DNA of 64,000 nt from Pedobacter changchengzhani (GTDB lineage: Bacteria > Bacteroidota > Bacteroidia > Sphingobacteriales > Sphingobacteriaceae). The position numbers and the translations under genes are program-made. Shown piece by piece: positions 48,701-55,671 of this stretch (the stretch's first letter is position 1; each line of letters begins with the position of its first letter). The stretch spans positions 248,001 to 312,000 of the forward strand of contig NZ_SJCY01000001.1 of assembly GCF_004354365.1 (NCBI RefSeq), given 5' to 3'. A model generated the notes under the pieces. That model was not told the DNA's origin, did not search any database, and saw nothing but the letters and a program-made list of their open reading frames with translations.

Positions 48701-49965
48701 TGCCTAAAACGAAGTATTTCGGTATTGATGATGTTACAGGTGCGCCAGGTTCTGCATTTGTGTTTGGTAGTCAGAGAGATATTAGAGAAATGGCCTTAAA
48801 TAATGGCTGGTTAACAACCGATACGTTACAAAACCAACTTTACGTAAATACACTAAGAGAAGATTTTAGTTTAACCGGACAGTTGGAGCCTGTTAAGGAT
48901 ATGAGAATAACCCTTACGGCAACGCGCAACCAAAATCGTAATTACTCATCTAATTTTCGGTATGTAAGTACATCATCATCATTCCAAAATTTAAGTGCAA
49001 TTACCACGGGAGATTACAGTATATCTTACATTGCAATTGGTACTGCTTTTAAAGAAAAAAATGCAAATGTAATATCTGGACTGTTTAATCAGTTTATGGC
49101 CAACCGAATTATTATTTCGCGCAGGTTGGGTGCTCAAAATCCAAACTCATCTGGCATAAATTCTGGCTATGCCGATGGTTATAACAAAGATGATCAAGAT
49201 GTACTAATTTCGGCTTTCATGGCTGCATATACGGGTAAAGATGCAAGCTCGGTAAAACTAAATGCTTTCCCTAAAATTCCGTTGCCAAATTGGCGTTTAA
49301 CGTATAGCGGTTTAACTAGAATTCCTTTTATAGCCGATCGTTTTTCATCAGTTGATATTAGACATGGTTACCGTTCTACTTATAGCATTAATGGGTATAA
49401 CTCGTTATTGCGCTATCAAGAGGTAAACGGTTTTTCAAGTATCAGAGATGCAAACAACAATTTTTTGCCTCAATTGCAGTTTGCACAAGTAACTATTGCA
49501 GAACAGTTTGCGCCTTTAATTGGGGTTGATACTAGATTCAAAAATAATTTAACAGCCTCATTTGAGATGAATAAATCTCGCTTATTGGGTTTAAGTTTAA
49601 CCAATAGTCAATTGGCACAGCTTTCAGAAAATAACGTGGTTTTAGGTTTGGGTTATCGCACCAATAAATTCCGGTTCCCGTTTGGTCTATTTAAAGGTTT
49701 AAAAACAGATAATAATATGGATTTTAAACTTGATGTGGCAATTAGAGATAATAAAACGGTTATTTACAGAGCAGATGTTACCGAGGCAGAAATTTCATCA
49801 GGTGCAAAAAATATAACAGTTCGCCCTAGTGTAGATTATATGTTGAACCAAAAGTTTAACATTAAATTATTTTACGATTCGAACATTACAAAACCATATA
49901 CTTCGCAAACGTTTAACACTTCGTTTAGTAATTTTGGCTTTAGTTTGAGGTTTACTTTGAACTAG
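42784..49965 (+). CDS. sprA: SprA, type IX secretion translocon / gliding motility protein
   Basis: This giant 2393-residue outer-membrane protein has a signal peptide ending KIAFSQ (about residue 23). The N-terminal region has PLPNNIKRTVEYDAKTRMY. The rest holds thousands of residues of barrel-type strands, matching the 36-strand SprA translocon of the type IX secretion system in length and layout. YLDDFEGARSVVDLKSAI is a strongly family-like internal block. The start is TTG at 42784 (MKRISTLLF), needed for the signal peptide. It lies downstream of ruvA. In related genomes gcvH normally follows, but here 4.8 kb of accessory DNA intervenes. Confidence 0.95.
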   Translation: MKRISTLLFLIVLLFATKIAFSQVIPGKADTTLSKNNFSLKEKELLGLSSTTNPFYPLPNNIKRTVEYDAKTRMYIVREMMGDKEVSIPQFLTIGEYQRLVDSELKRSNWRSISNTDVADFRKTGIIPPIQVNSKGFEKLFGGTTIDIQPRGEAELTFLGRTNKNENPLFNETQRVQTNFDFNQRIQMDLAGNIGTKLKIKSNYNTEARFDFENQIKLDYTGAPDEIIKKIEAGNVSLPLSTTLITGTQALFGIKTQLQFGKLNVTSVYTQQKSESREIRITNGAQQNDFNFSADNYEANKHYFLAQYFRNNYNKNLANAPIITSPIQITKIEAWITNKAGTTTDSRDVLGFLDLGENQPYDARQLLPGGSGLPAGTSATGFPQQSNRLIQNLPPGARLTNSNDVITYFQANGANDNYAKLTYARKLTDREFTFQPQLGYISLNNPLNADEVLAVAYRYTYNGVEYQVGEFSTDVSFDPNNPKVLFAKLLKNETTKIKLPTWKLMMKNIYSMGGYLISNQNFRLNIFRIDDKTGVETPILTEGQNTANKQWINLTGVDRLDMQNQRKADGVFDFISSNNAFGNSSTTAAVVSPFGANFGSGSVSSLLTNTNNGYITIDPANGRIIFPLIEPFGKDLASQFNSTTEQALIDKYSFTALYDSTQTIAKQLFQNKDRYIIKGSYQSEVSSEFSLNAINVPEGSVKVFAGTIPLTEGVDFNVDYQGGRVSIINQALLSSGQPIRITTENNELFGLQQKSLFGTRLDYRVNKKLNFGGTIMNLTEKPLTQKVNLGEEPISNTIWGADVNYSSPSRFLTKLVDKLPFLSTKAPSSVTFYGEYANLIPGHPNAINFAGTKGGVSYLDDFEGARSVVDLKSAIAWQLSGTPQQFPESQLIDNLAYGYNRARVAFYNIDPTFYNSSSTLTPSNIRNNKKELSNHYVREVIEQEVFPFKETATGQALNITTFDVAFYPTVRGPYNFATSGFNNDGSLSLPKSRWAGFQRKIETNDFEAQNIGFIEFWVMDPFIYKPGSTGGDVYFNLGNISEDILKDGRKSLENGLPATDDPSRYDETNWGRVPKLQPVVQAFDNDPDARKAQDVGLDGLSNANERIKFASALTTIKAQLNSSASAAVDADPSSDDYSYFRGPALDQANAGILKRYERYNGTEGNSKTTKQSQDELGIDNSASTSLPDGEDINRDNNMTQSDEYFQYKVSMRPADLQVGQNFITDKVTSQVKLANNTSQAVSWYQFKIPIGEYQQKVGSIQDFKSIRFMRMFMTNFADTVVMRFAKLQLVRGEWREYNSTNAGDKIIVDPVLVTLTPDNSSIEVSTVNIEENGKRSPIPYVTPPGIVRERDFSNFRGDTRLNEQSLAVTVKNLRDGYGRAAFKTAFSDFRSYKHLEMFVHAEALQSGANNNLNNGDVAAFLRIGTDNQDNYYEYVLPLKVTLPGTSDPNTIWPDANKVDVDLTLFQNAKLARNVAKLSNGQPWPTNLPFTFTDGAGTIIVKGQPDMSKVRVYMLGVKNPLRNVANGSVDDGLDKSVLVWFNELRLTEFDERGGWAATARLNLKLADFADVNISGSKSTIGFGSIDSKVSERNRADNVLLDVSSAMELGNFLPKKSGIKIPMFVSYSKQVSTPQYNPRTPDIELKNALERSTKQQKDSILNFAQDYTTRRSINFTNVRKERINTTKPARLWDIENFAVSYAFTEFDHHDFINQSSLQNNYTGSLQYSYSAQQKSYAPFEKIIKSNLLSLLRDFNFTILPSSINFRVDVNRLYAENTLRNNDPNNSIPVFQNGFGTTFNKNFNMSRVYGIAWNLTKSLQLDFNATNYSIIDEPDGRIDGLKRDTVWQNLKRLGRTTDYNHNLNVTYNVPINKIPGLGWVTLATRYGTNFNWQTEPLSTIQDPNINLGNTIQNSRTIQLNPTFSLSNLYSKFGFIRNATGKDDIGIKGFFINLLTSLKNVNAAYTQTKGTFLPGYLPKTKYFGIDDVTGAPGSAFVFGSQRDIREMALNNGWLTTDTLQNQLYVNTLREDFSLTGQLEPVKDMRITLTATRNQNRNYSSNFRYVSTSSSFQNLSAITTGDYSISYIAIGTAFKEKNANVISGLFNQFMANRIIISRRLGAQNPNSSGINSGYADGYNKDDQDVLISAFMAAYTGKDASSVKLNAFPKIPLPNWRLTYSGLTRIPFIADRFSSVDIRHGYRSTYSINGYNSLLRYQEVNGFSSIRDANNNFLPQLQFAQVTIAEQFAPLIGVDTRFKNNLTASFEMNKSRLLGLSLTNSQLAQLSENNVVLGLGYRTNKFRFPFGLFKGLKTDNNMDFKLDVAIRDNKTVIYRADVTEAEISSGAKNITVRPSVDYMLNQKFNIKLFYDSNITKPYTSQTFNTSFSNFGFSLRFTLN

Positions 49966-49999
49966 AGAGAATAAATATCACACAATTACTGGTGAACAA

Positions 50000-50030
50000 T
50001 TGAATTGTTTAATATTTTTTTTTAGGTTTG
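50000..50030 (+). promoter_or_regulatory. Promoter before the 103-residue gene
   Basis: TTG (50000-50002), 20 nt, TAGGTTTG (50023-50030) fits the Bacteroidota consensus. The ATG at 50054 would have a leader of about 17 nt. Confidence 0.6.
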
Positions 50031-50053
50031 ATAATCTAAATTAAAAACCTCAC

Positions 50054-50365
50054 ATGGAAAACGCAGTTATAATTTCTGGAATAATAAGTTTGATTGCCTT
50101 GATTGTATTTTTTATAATGTCAAGCAATATTGGTAAAATTAGAGATCACATTAAATCAATCGACAAGCCAATTTGGTATAATGAATACACCAAACGAAAA
50201 TTTATGAAACGCCCTAATGCAGAAATCCTTTTTGCGTTACAAGAAAATGTTTGGCAACAAATAATGTTAAAGCCTTCAGTGAAAAACTATGAGGCTCTTA
50301 AAGAAAGATGGGCGAATGAGTTTATTTCCTTGGGTGCGGAATTTCCAGAATATCCATTTAAATAA
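50054..50365 (+). CDS. Hypothetical protein with N-terminal membrane anchor
   Basis: This 103-residue protein has one hydrophobic helix (about residues 5-25) and then a soluble, Lys/Glu-rich segment containing AEILFALQENVWQQIM and RWANEFISLGAEFPEYPF. No family is recognised. It has its own good promoter and no close partner. It is the first gene of the accessory segment after sprA. Confidence 0.6.
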   Translation: MENAVIISGIISLIALIVFFIMSSNIGKIRDHIKSIDKPIWYNEYTKRKFMKRPNAEILFALQENVWQQIMLKPSVKNYEALKERWANEFISLGAEFPEYPFK

Positions 50366-50511
50366 ATTAAAGCTTAAATATGCTTTGTGTAAATTTTTTC
50401 TTTGTGTTTAAGTAATTAACTTGCTATATGATGTAAATTTTTGTTAAATGTTTTGCATAATTCAAACTGATTACTATCTTGTGTGTTATTAAGCGAGACA
50501 GTTTTATTTAG

Positions 50512-50532
50512 AAATATGTCAATGACATATTT
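50512..50532. promoter_or_regulatory. Perfect 21-nt dyad upstream of the HEPN-like module (candidate operator)
   Basis: The arm AAATATGTCA (50512-50521) and its exact inverse TGACATATTT (50523-50532) flank a single A. It lies 35 nt upstream of the -7 box at 50568. The following T run would also allow a weak terminator reading, but arm symmetry around one base suits a protein-binding site better. Confidence 0.5.
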
Positions 50533-50567
50533 TTTTGTACAACAAGTTTTAATATAAAAAATATTCC

Positions 50568-50575
50568 TACTTTTG
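50568..50575 (+). promoter_or_regulatory. -7 box (TAnnTTTG) of the HEPN-like module
   Basis: TACTTTTG followed by C matches the consensus and lies 37 nt before the ATG at 50613. A -33 element is not obvious. Confidence 0.5.
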
Positions 50576-50612
50576 CAGTCCTGTTTAGAACAAACCATAC
50601 ATTATAACATTC

Positions 50613-51116
50613 ATGTCAACTAACACAACGGATATAAAAAAGCAAACTACAAATGCTCAATCAATTCCGTCCAATTGGTCAGAAACTGATATGGACAAAT
50701 TCGGGTGGGAGCAGTTTCAAAGAGGCGAAGCGCATCAAAAGAAAAAATCACAGGCAGAAGTCCAAACGATTTTTGATAAAAATGTTGGTCGGGCAACAAC
50801 TTTATCCGAAAATATATTTCATATAGCCCAGGAGGATTATTGTGTTAACATAAAAAAAGCATTATTAAAAATTGATACTCTCCATCAATATGAAGCTTTA
50901 TTTTTAGTAGACAAAGCAGACTATTTATCTGACAAAATAAAGGAAGTTTATTTAAAATCTCAAAATATCAAATCAGATTTTAACTGCGATGACTTTTATA
51001 TAAGTTTTAAATTTATGCCTTTCTCTGAAACCTTAAATAGGGACTGCATTCATAATGATGGCTTTACATTAGAATATGGCCAAAGAAAACAAAAGTCTAA
51101 ACCAAGCAAGGCATAA
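50613..51116 (+). CDS. Unrecognised 167-residue protein, partner of the HEPN-like gene
   Basis: This is a soluble, charged protein. The first 60 residues are polar (WSETDMDKFGWEQFQRGEAH). A central predicted alpha/beta segment runs VNIKKALLKIDTLHQYEALF, and the C-terminal basic tail is QRKQKSKPSKA. I recognise no family. The last 41 nt overlap the next gene, a strong sign of a functional pair. By position it could be an antitoxin, sensor or RNA-binding partner of the HEPN-like protein. Confidence 0.6.
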   Translation: MSTNTTDIKKQTTNAQSIPSNWSETDMDKFGWEQFQRGEAHQKKKSQAEVQTIFDKNVGRATTLSENIFHIAQEDYCVNIKKALLKIDTLHQYEALFLVDKADYLSDKIKEVYLKSQNIKSDFNCDDFYISFKFMPFSETLNRDCIHNDGFTLEYGQRKQKSKPSKA

Positions 51117-51516
51117 TAATGAGGCTATAAAGTATCTTGATCGTTCTCCAGATCATCTCGACTGGGTTATTACAATTTGCTTTTACTCTTCGTTGCACTA
51201 TGTTAGATCGAAGATTTTCCCAAAGATTTTAAAATCTGATAATGGTGGTTCATTTAAAGTCAATTCTATTGATGAATACTGTCGACACGTTAAGAAAGGT
51301 AAAGTATTTGTAAGTAAGCACGAACACCTTCTTATTTTGGTATCCGATCAATGTAGTGAGATTTCATGGGAATATAACCAGCTAATGGACATGTCTACCA
51401 CTGCTAGATATACAGATTATGTTACCGACAGAGAGATGTCAAATAAAGCGAAGGCGTTTCATAAGAAAATTAAAACCTTCTGCGATCCGGATGAAATGCT
51501 TGAAAGAAAAGTTTAG
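51076..51516 (+). CDS. HEPN-like domain protein
   Basis: This 146-residue all-helical protein shows the HEPN pattern. The first helices read LNQARHNNEAIKYLDRSPDH, then WVITICFYSSLHYVRSKIF, equivalent to the family's YYAAFHAA helix. A late ARYTDYVTDREMSNKAKAF block resembles the HEPN ...R..AdY.... segment. The catalytic Rx4-6H motif of RNase-type HEPN proteins is not clearly present, so it may be non-catalytic or use another site. It starts inside the upstream gene, giving a two-gene unit typical of toxin-antitoxin or defence modules. Confidence 0.6.
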   Translation: MAKENKSLNQARHNNEAIKYLDRSPDHLDWVITICFYSSLHYVRSKIFPKILKSDNGGSFKVNSIDEYCRHVKKGKVFVSKHEHLLILVSDQCSEISWEYNQLMDMSTTARYTDYVTDREMSNKAKAFHKKIKTFCDPDEMLERKV

Positions 51517-51652
51517 TCTTTTGTAGAAAATTTAAGCTAATCTAAGTATTGTATATTTATGCATGATAAAGTATTAAGAACTATTAGACGTTTGATGAGA
51601 TATGTGCACGGTTATTAATTATTAATTAAAGTATATTGAAATATTAACAATC

Positions 51653-51686
51653 AATTAATTATAAAAAAATGAACTTTCCAGCAGAA
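51653..51686. repeat. 34-bp direct repeat, left copy (gcvH leader and first codons)
   Basis: This 34-bp sequence is identical to 54752-54785. It contains the AT-rich leader, the ATG and the first five to six codons of gcvH (MNFPAE). After position 86 the reading diverges into GGGTAA and stops, so this copy is a dead gcvH start. The two copies bound a 3.1-kb segment. Confidence 0.9.
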
Positions 51687-51772
51687 GGGTAATACTGTAT
51701 ATTCACTAACAGTTTGGCGAACACTTATTAATTGACAAAACAAAACCTATTGCAATTGTTGCAAGCGTTTAT

Positions 51773-52111
51773 TTGCTTCAATTTATTTGGTTATTCGTTA
51801 ATAGTATAACCAATTTAAACGCTGAAAAATGTGGCAGTTTAAAAAGTCGAACTGTAACTTTATTTATAGACCTTAACGGTTTTGATAAATGGAATAGCGA
51901 AGTAAAAGAACTTTCAAGCATTGCAAATGTTAACATCTCAAATTTATTGGAACAAAGAGCAACCGCAACTGAAAAGATACAAGATTTGGATATTGTCGAC
52001 TATCTTATAAAATTTGATTACATAAAGTTTAATGCAGTAAAAGACGAAACTTTATCGCCAATCTATAAAGAGGTTGAAAAACGGCGAGCTAACATATTAA
52101 TTGCGAAGTAA
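51773..52111 (+). CDS. Hypothetical protein, probably 5'-truncated
   Basis: The TTG-initiated reading gives 112 residues. The frame is open back to 51710 and adds QFGEHLLIDKTKPIAIVASVYLL, which looks like continuous protein with a membrane helix. The true start is therefore probably lost at the junction with the left 34-bp repeat. The rest is soluble and charged (FNAVKDETLSPIYKEVEKRR). No family is recognised. It may be a non-functional remnant. The 237-nt gap that follows, to 52349, has no supportable gene. Confidence 0.35.
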   Translation: MLQFIWLFVNSITNLNAEKCGSLKSRTVTLFIDLNGFDKWNSEVKELSSIANVNISNLLEQRATATEKIQDLDIVDYLIKFDYIKFNAVKDETLSPIYKEVEKRRANILIAK

Positions 52112-52348
52112 ATTGACCCACAACAAGCAGAAAATAATTTTTTAGGATTGGTCAGGATTGGTAGTGCCATATACTCGCCAAATTGAAAGAGGCATTCTTG
52201 ACAATTTTTTAGGGGGTACAATGGGCAAATAGATATAATGCTATCAAGTTTTTTTAGGATTTACAGTCAGTGCTTTAATGTTTGAAAAAATATGATAATA
52301 TTTATTTGTTTGATTTGGTAATTTAGTTTAGCTTTATACTAAAAACGC

Positions 52349-53407
52349 ATGCTAAAACAATTGTTTACTATATTAATGATTTTAGCTTCTATTGTTGTTA
52401 ACGCACAGGAGGAATATATATCTGACTTATTCCTTAATCTTTCACGTAAAAGCACAAAATTTTTTGAAGATAATTTAAGCAATAATCATGGCCTAAAATT
52501 ATCTGAAAAACGAACAAATGAGTTCGGTGTGATATTTTATGAATTTTCAACTGTACAACCTCATGTTGCCGACAAAATAAGTTCTGTATCTGCAGAGTTT
52601 AATTCGGCAGATGTATGCACAAATTTAGAGTTTGCTGTTAGAAATGATGTCGCTGCGGATTTTGTAAATTATTTAAATAGACATACGGAAAGTAGCTTAT
52701 CGAGAAACAAAAAATATTATAAATTAAACGACTCTGTCTATTTAACAATAAAGAGCGTAACTTCTAAAACCACATTTTGTTGGTCTACTTGGGAGGAGCC
52801 TGAAAATTCTAAACGGCGTACGGAGTTTAAAAACTATTTTTTGAAAAGGCTATCAGATACAAAAACTTCCGTGACTTCAACGAGTAAAAATAATGAAGAC
52901 AGTAAAAAATCAAACAAAAGTAAGGCCTACCTTGGGCGGGTTATAAAGCAAGTAAATATGAGAAATGGTCCAGGTTTACGCTATCCAATAATTGGACAAG
53001 TTAAGGGAGGCTCTCAAATCTTCATTATTTCATTACAATCTGAAAACGACTTTTACAATATTATAGATATAGAAACTAACAAAGAGGGATATATCCATAA
53101 ATCTAATGTAACAACCAGTAAAGAGATTAAAGCGAGTAAAGGCGATATGTTTATTCCAACCCACGAAACAACAAATATAAATCCAGAAGTAGAAATATTC
53201 AACAATACGACCAAGATATTAACTTTAAAAATGGATAATGAAAACTATACTTTACAACCAAAACAAAAACAAAAAATAACATTAACAGCAGCAAACATAA
53301 CTTATAGGGCTTCTGCATCGGGTGTGATTCCTCTCTATGGAAATAAGGTTTTTCAACAAAACATGGGATATTCATGGGAGTTTTTTATTCAAAAAACAAG
53401 GCTATAA
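52349..53407 (+). CDS. Exported SH3b-domain protein
   Basis: This 352-residue protein has a signal peptide ending SIVVNAQ (about residue 20). A 150-residue N-terminal domain of unknown type follows. A bacterial SH3 domain lies at about residues 192-250 (VIKQVNMRNGPGLRYPIIGQ, then EGYIHKSNV), and then a beta-rich C-terminus. SH3b domains bind cell-wall or protein ligands in the periplasm. It lies within the 3.1-kb segment bounded by direct repeats. It is not obviously linked to mobility. Confidence 0.7.
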   Translation: MLKQLFTILMILASIVVNAQEEYISDLFLNLSRKSTKFFEDNLSNNHGLKLSEKRTNEFGVIFYEFSTVQPHVADKISSVSAEFNSADVCTNLEFAVRNDVAADFVNYLNRHTESSLSRNKKYYKLNDSVYLTIKSVTSKTTFCWSTWEEPENSKRRTEFKNYFLKRLSDTKTSVTSTSKNNEDSKKSNKSKAYLGRVIKQVNMRNGPGLRYPIIGQVKGGSQIFIISLQSENDFYNIIDIETNKEGYIHKSNVTTSKEIKASKGDMFIPTHETTNINPEVEIFNNTTKILTLKMDNENYTLQPKQKQKITLTAANITYRASASGVIPLYGNKVFQQNMGYSWEFFIQKTRL

Positions 53408-53590
53408 TTTAAAATTCAATAATTTTGCTTATTACCACGAAAAGCGTAAACCTTTTAAGATGGTGTTTTGTTGGTTAAATTATAAAGACTGTTGCAAAAG
53501 TGAGACATTATCGGTCTTCATTTTTGTTTGATTTTTCGTCTTTTTTTTAGTTTTTACCGAAAATATTAGTGAAACAAACAAATTAAACCT

Positions 53591-54271
53591 ATGGACGGAG
53601 ATAAGTTTTTAATGAATAGAAATATCAGTAGGTTTTTTAGAAATATAAAAACCGAAAGTTATTATTTTTCATTGATTTTAGGAGTTTGTTTATCATTATA
53701 CATTTATTTTCACTTTTTTGAGGGATATTTTTATACCACTTATTATTTTACGCCCAGGGAATACAATAAAACAATTATTGAAGAAGTACCGCACAATTTC
53801 TTTTTAGGAATAGTAATAGATATTTTACAACTCTTTTCAGTTATTTTTTGTATTACACTTGCGATAATACCTTTATATATTGCAAGTTTTATTTATGGTG
53901 ATTTTAAAAGAAAAATTTTTTTAAGTAAACATGGAATAAATACAATCAATCGTAAACGTATCTTGAAAAAACTATATTTAATTCTTATAACCATATTGGC
54001 TATCTGTTTATTATTATTGGCTTATTCTGGCGTGCCATACGTTTATTATCAACTTATAAAAATAGGATTAGCTTTATCTTTTGTATTTGCTGCGATTGTG
54101 GTTAGAAATATAACCAGTATACTGTATTTATTTTTTGCATCTGTTTTTAATCCTATAGCGCCATTAATTATAAAAAAACAACAATGGCGTCATATTGATT
54201 TAGCAACTATAACTGTTTCAGTCGTGTTGATGGTGATATTTTGTCTTTTACCAACAAAATCTAAAGCCTAA
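53591..54271 (+). CDS. Hypothetical polytopic membrane protein
   Basis: This 226-residue protein has about five hydrophobic segments (roughly residues 24-44, 73-103, 128-150, 152-178 and 203-220) joined by basic loops. No family is recognised. The codon and base composition are AT-rich, like the rest of the accessory segment. It is the last gene before the 34-bp right repeat and gcvH. Start 53591 (MDGDKF) is the first ATG. Confidence 0.55.
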   Translation: MDGDKFLMNRNISRFFRNIKTESYYFSLILGVCLSLYIYFHFFEGYFYTTYYFTPREYNKTIIEEVPHNFFLGIVIDILQLFSVIFCITLAIIPLYIASFIYGDFKRKIFLSKHGINTINRKRILKKLYLILITILAICLLLLAYSGVPYVYYQLIKIGLALSFVFAAIVVRNITSILYLFFASVFNPIAPLIIKKQQWRHIDLATITVSVVLMVIFCLLPTKSKA

Positions 54272-54751
54272 TTAAAGGCGTTTCTTTGTCTCAAAATTTG
54301 GTCTTCATTAATTTTTCACCCTTCTTTGAGATTGATGATTGCATAAATTCAGCTATTATGCATTAAGACCAATGTAAAAAAAGTTGGCCGGGTTTCTGCT
54401 TAAAGTTATCGCTGCCCAAATTTCAGCAATGGAATATTAATGAACTTTTGGGTTTGCACTATTTTTTAACAACATATCAGAGTCAACAATAACACTTTAC
54501 CGGTCGAAGTAGTTTGATAAGATAAAAGGCCAACATAAAGCACGAGGTTTGTCTTTCTTTTACAATTAACTGTTTTATCATTCCATTACCAACTTATCAC
54601 CATATAATAAAGCCGTAGTTAAATTATTTAGTAAAAGGATTTCATATTCTTTATTCATGATAAATGTTAGTAAATTTGTTTAAGTATAAGCCTTTGTTTG
54701 CAATTATGTGTTCAATAGATACTTTAAATACTTGTTAACTAACTGATAATA
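54272..54751. other. 480-nt gap without a supportable gene
   Basis: Frames are broken by frequent stops on both strands. A TAAATTTG box (54671-54678) may be the distal promoter of gcvH, with a leader of about 80 nt. Short open stretches may be remnants of a decayed gene, but none is recognisable. Confidence 0.4.
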
Positions 54752-54785
54752 AATTAATTATAAAAAAATGAACTTTCCAGCAGAA
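54752..54785. repeat. 34-bp direct repeat, right copy (at the intact gcvH start)
   Basis: It is identical to 51653-51686 and overlaps the leader and first codons of functional gcvH. Together with the left copy it defines a 3099-bp offset. The bases flanking each copy differ. Confidence 0.9.
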
Positions 54786-55148
54786 TTAAAGTACACTAAA
54801 GACCACGAGTGGGTTAAAATAGAAGGTAACGAAGCTACAATTGGCGTTACTGATTTTGCACAGCGCGAATTGGGCGATATCGTTTATATCGATGTAGATA
54901 GCGTTGGCAACGAAGTAGCTAAAGATGAGGTTTTTGGTACTGTTGAAGCTGTGAAAACTGTTTCTGATTTGTTTATGCCTGTATCAGGAACTGTTCTAGA
55001 ATTAAATGCTGAGCTAAATAATAGCCCAGAATTGGTCAACTCTGATCCTTACGGAAAAGGTTGGATGATTAAAATTTCAATTGCCGATGAAAGTGAAGTG
55101 GCAGGTTTACTTTCTGCTGAAGCATATCAAACGCTTGTAGGCGCGTAA
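54768..55148 (+). CDS. gcvH: Glycine cleavage system H protein
   Basis: This 126-residue protein begins [16 protein letters not shown]. The lipoyl-lysine motif is [16 protein letters not shown], with the modified Lys in AVKT. H protein shuttles the aminomethyl group between the P, T and L proteins of glycine cleavage. It is intact, although its start region is duplicated 3.1 kb upstream. vanZ follows by 12 nt. The one-carbon link with glyA is functional only, not positional. Confidence 0.97.
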   Translation: MNFPAELKYTKDHEWVKIEGNEATIGVTDFAQRELGDIVYIDVDSVGNEVAKDEVFGTVEAVKTVSDLFMPVSGTVLELNAELNNSPELVNSDPYGKGWMIKISIADESEVAGLLSAEAYQTLVGA

Positions 55149-55160
55149 AAGTCGAAGATA

Positions 55161-55562
55161 TTGTACAAAGCACTAAAACAACAAATTTTAGCCATTTTAT
55201 GGACTGTCTTTGTTTTAGTGCTTTGTTTTATGAAGATGCCACAATCCAACGATGGCCCTAGTTTCTTCTTCGAAGGTTTCGATAAAATGACCCATTTGGG
55301 TTTTTTCTTTGTGCTTTCGATTTTAATTTTTCACGGAAAAATCAAGTTCCAACATAATTTTTCCGTTAGCATATCAACTATATTTAAAATTCTCTTAATC
55401 AACGCAATAATTGGCGGTGGTATAGAGTTATTGCAATGGAAAGTATTTACTTACCGCTCTGCAGAGTGGTGGGATTTTGCCTGTGATATGATTGGCGCCT
55501 GTATGGCCATATTCAGTTATCTTCTGTTACATAAATCAAATTTAAATGAGAAAAGTAATTAG
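55161..55562 (+). CDS. VanZ family membrane protein
   Basis: This 133-residue protein has four hydrophobic helices and the VanZ-like features FFFEGFDKMTHLGFFFVLS and GGGIELLQWKVFTYRSAEWWD (the last with conserved E and R-x-x-x-W-D). The family's role is unknown beyond teicoplanin-resistance VanZ. The start is TTG at 55161. It overlaps the next small lipoprotein gene by 17 nt. It commonly follows gcvH in Bacteroidota. Confidence 0.85.
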   Translation: MYKALKQQILAILWTVFVLVLCFMKMPQSNDGPSFFFEGFDKMTHLGFFFVLSILIFHGKIKFQHNFSVSISTIFKILLINAIIGGGIELLQWKVFTYRSAEWWDFACDMIGACMAIFSYLLLHKSNLNEKSN

Positions 55563-55671
55563 TGTGTGCCTATTATTAACTTCTTTGAGTTTGAGCAGTT
55601 GCAGTATTTTTAAAAAAAACTGTCACTGCCCAAAAGTTTATTATAAAAGTTTTCCCCAAAATAAAAAGTAG
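55546..55671 (+). CDS. Very small Cys-rich lipoprotein
   Basis: This 41-residue product begins MRKVISVCLLLTSLSLSSC, a complete type II signal peptide with lipobox LSSC (Cys 19). Only 22 mature residues follow (SIFKKNCHCPKVYY, then a short basic end), including a CxC pair. It starts inside the end of vanZ, which suggests translational coupling. No family name can be given, but the signal peptide, lipobox and overlap make it a credible gene. Confidence 0.7.
   Translation: MRKVISVCLLLTSLSLSSCSIFKKNCHCPKVYYKSFPQNKK

Noticed and set aside
54272..54751. Insertion-sequence remnant before gcvH
   Set aside because: No transposase motif or inverted-repeat ends can be recognised in any frame.
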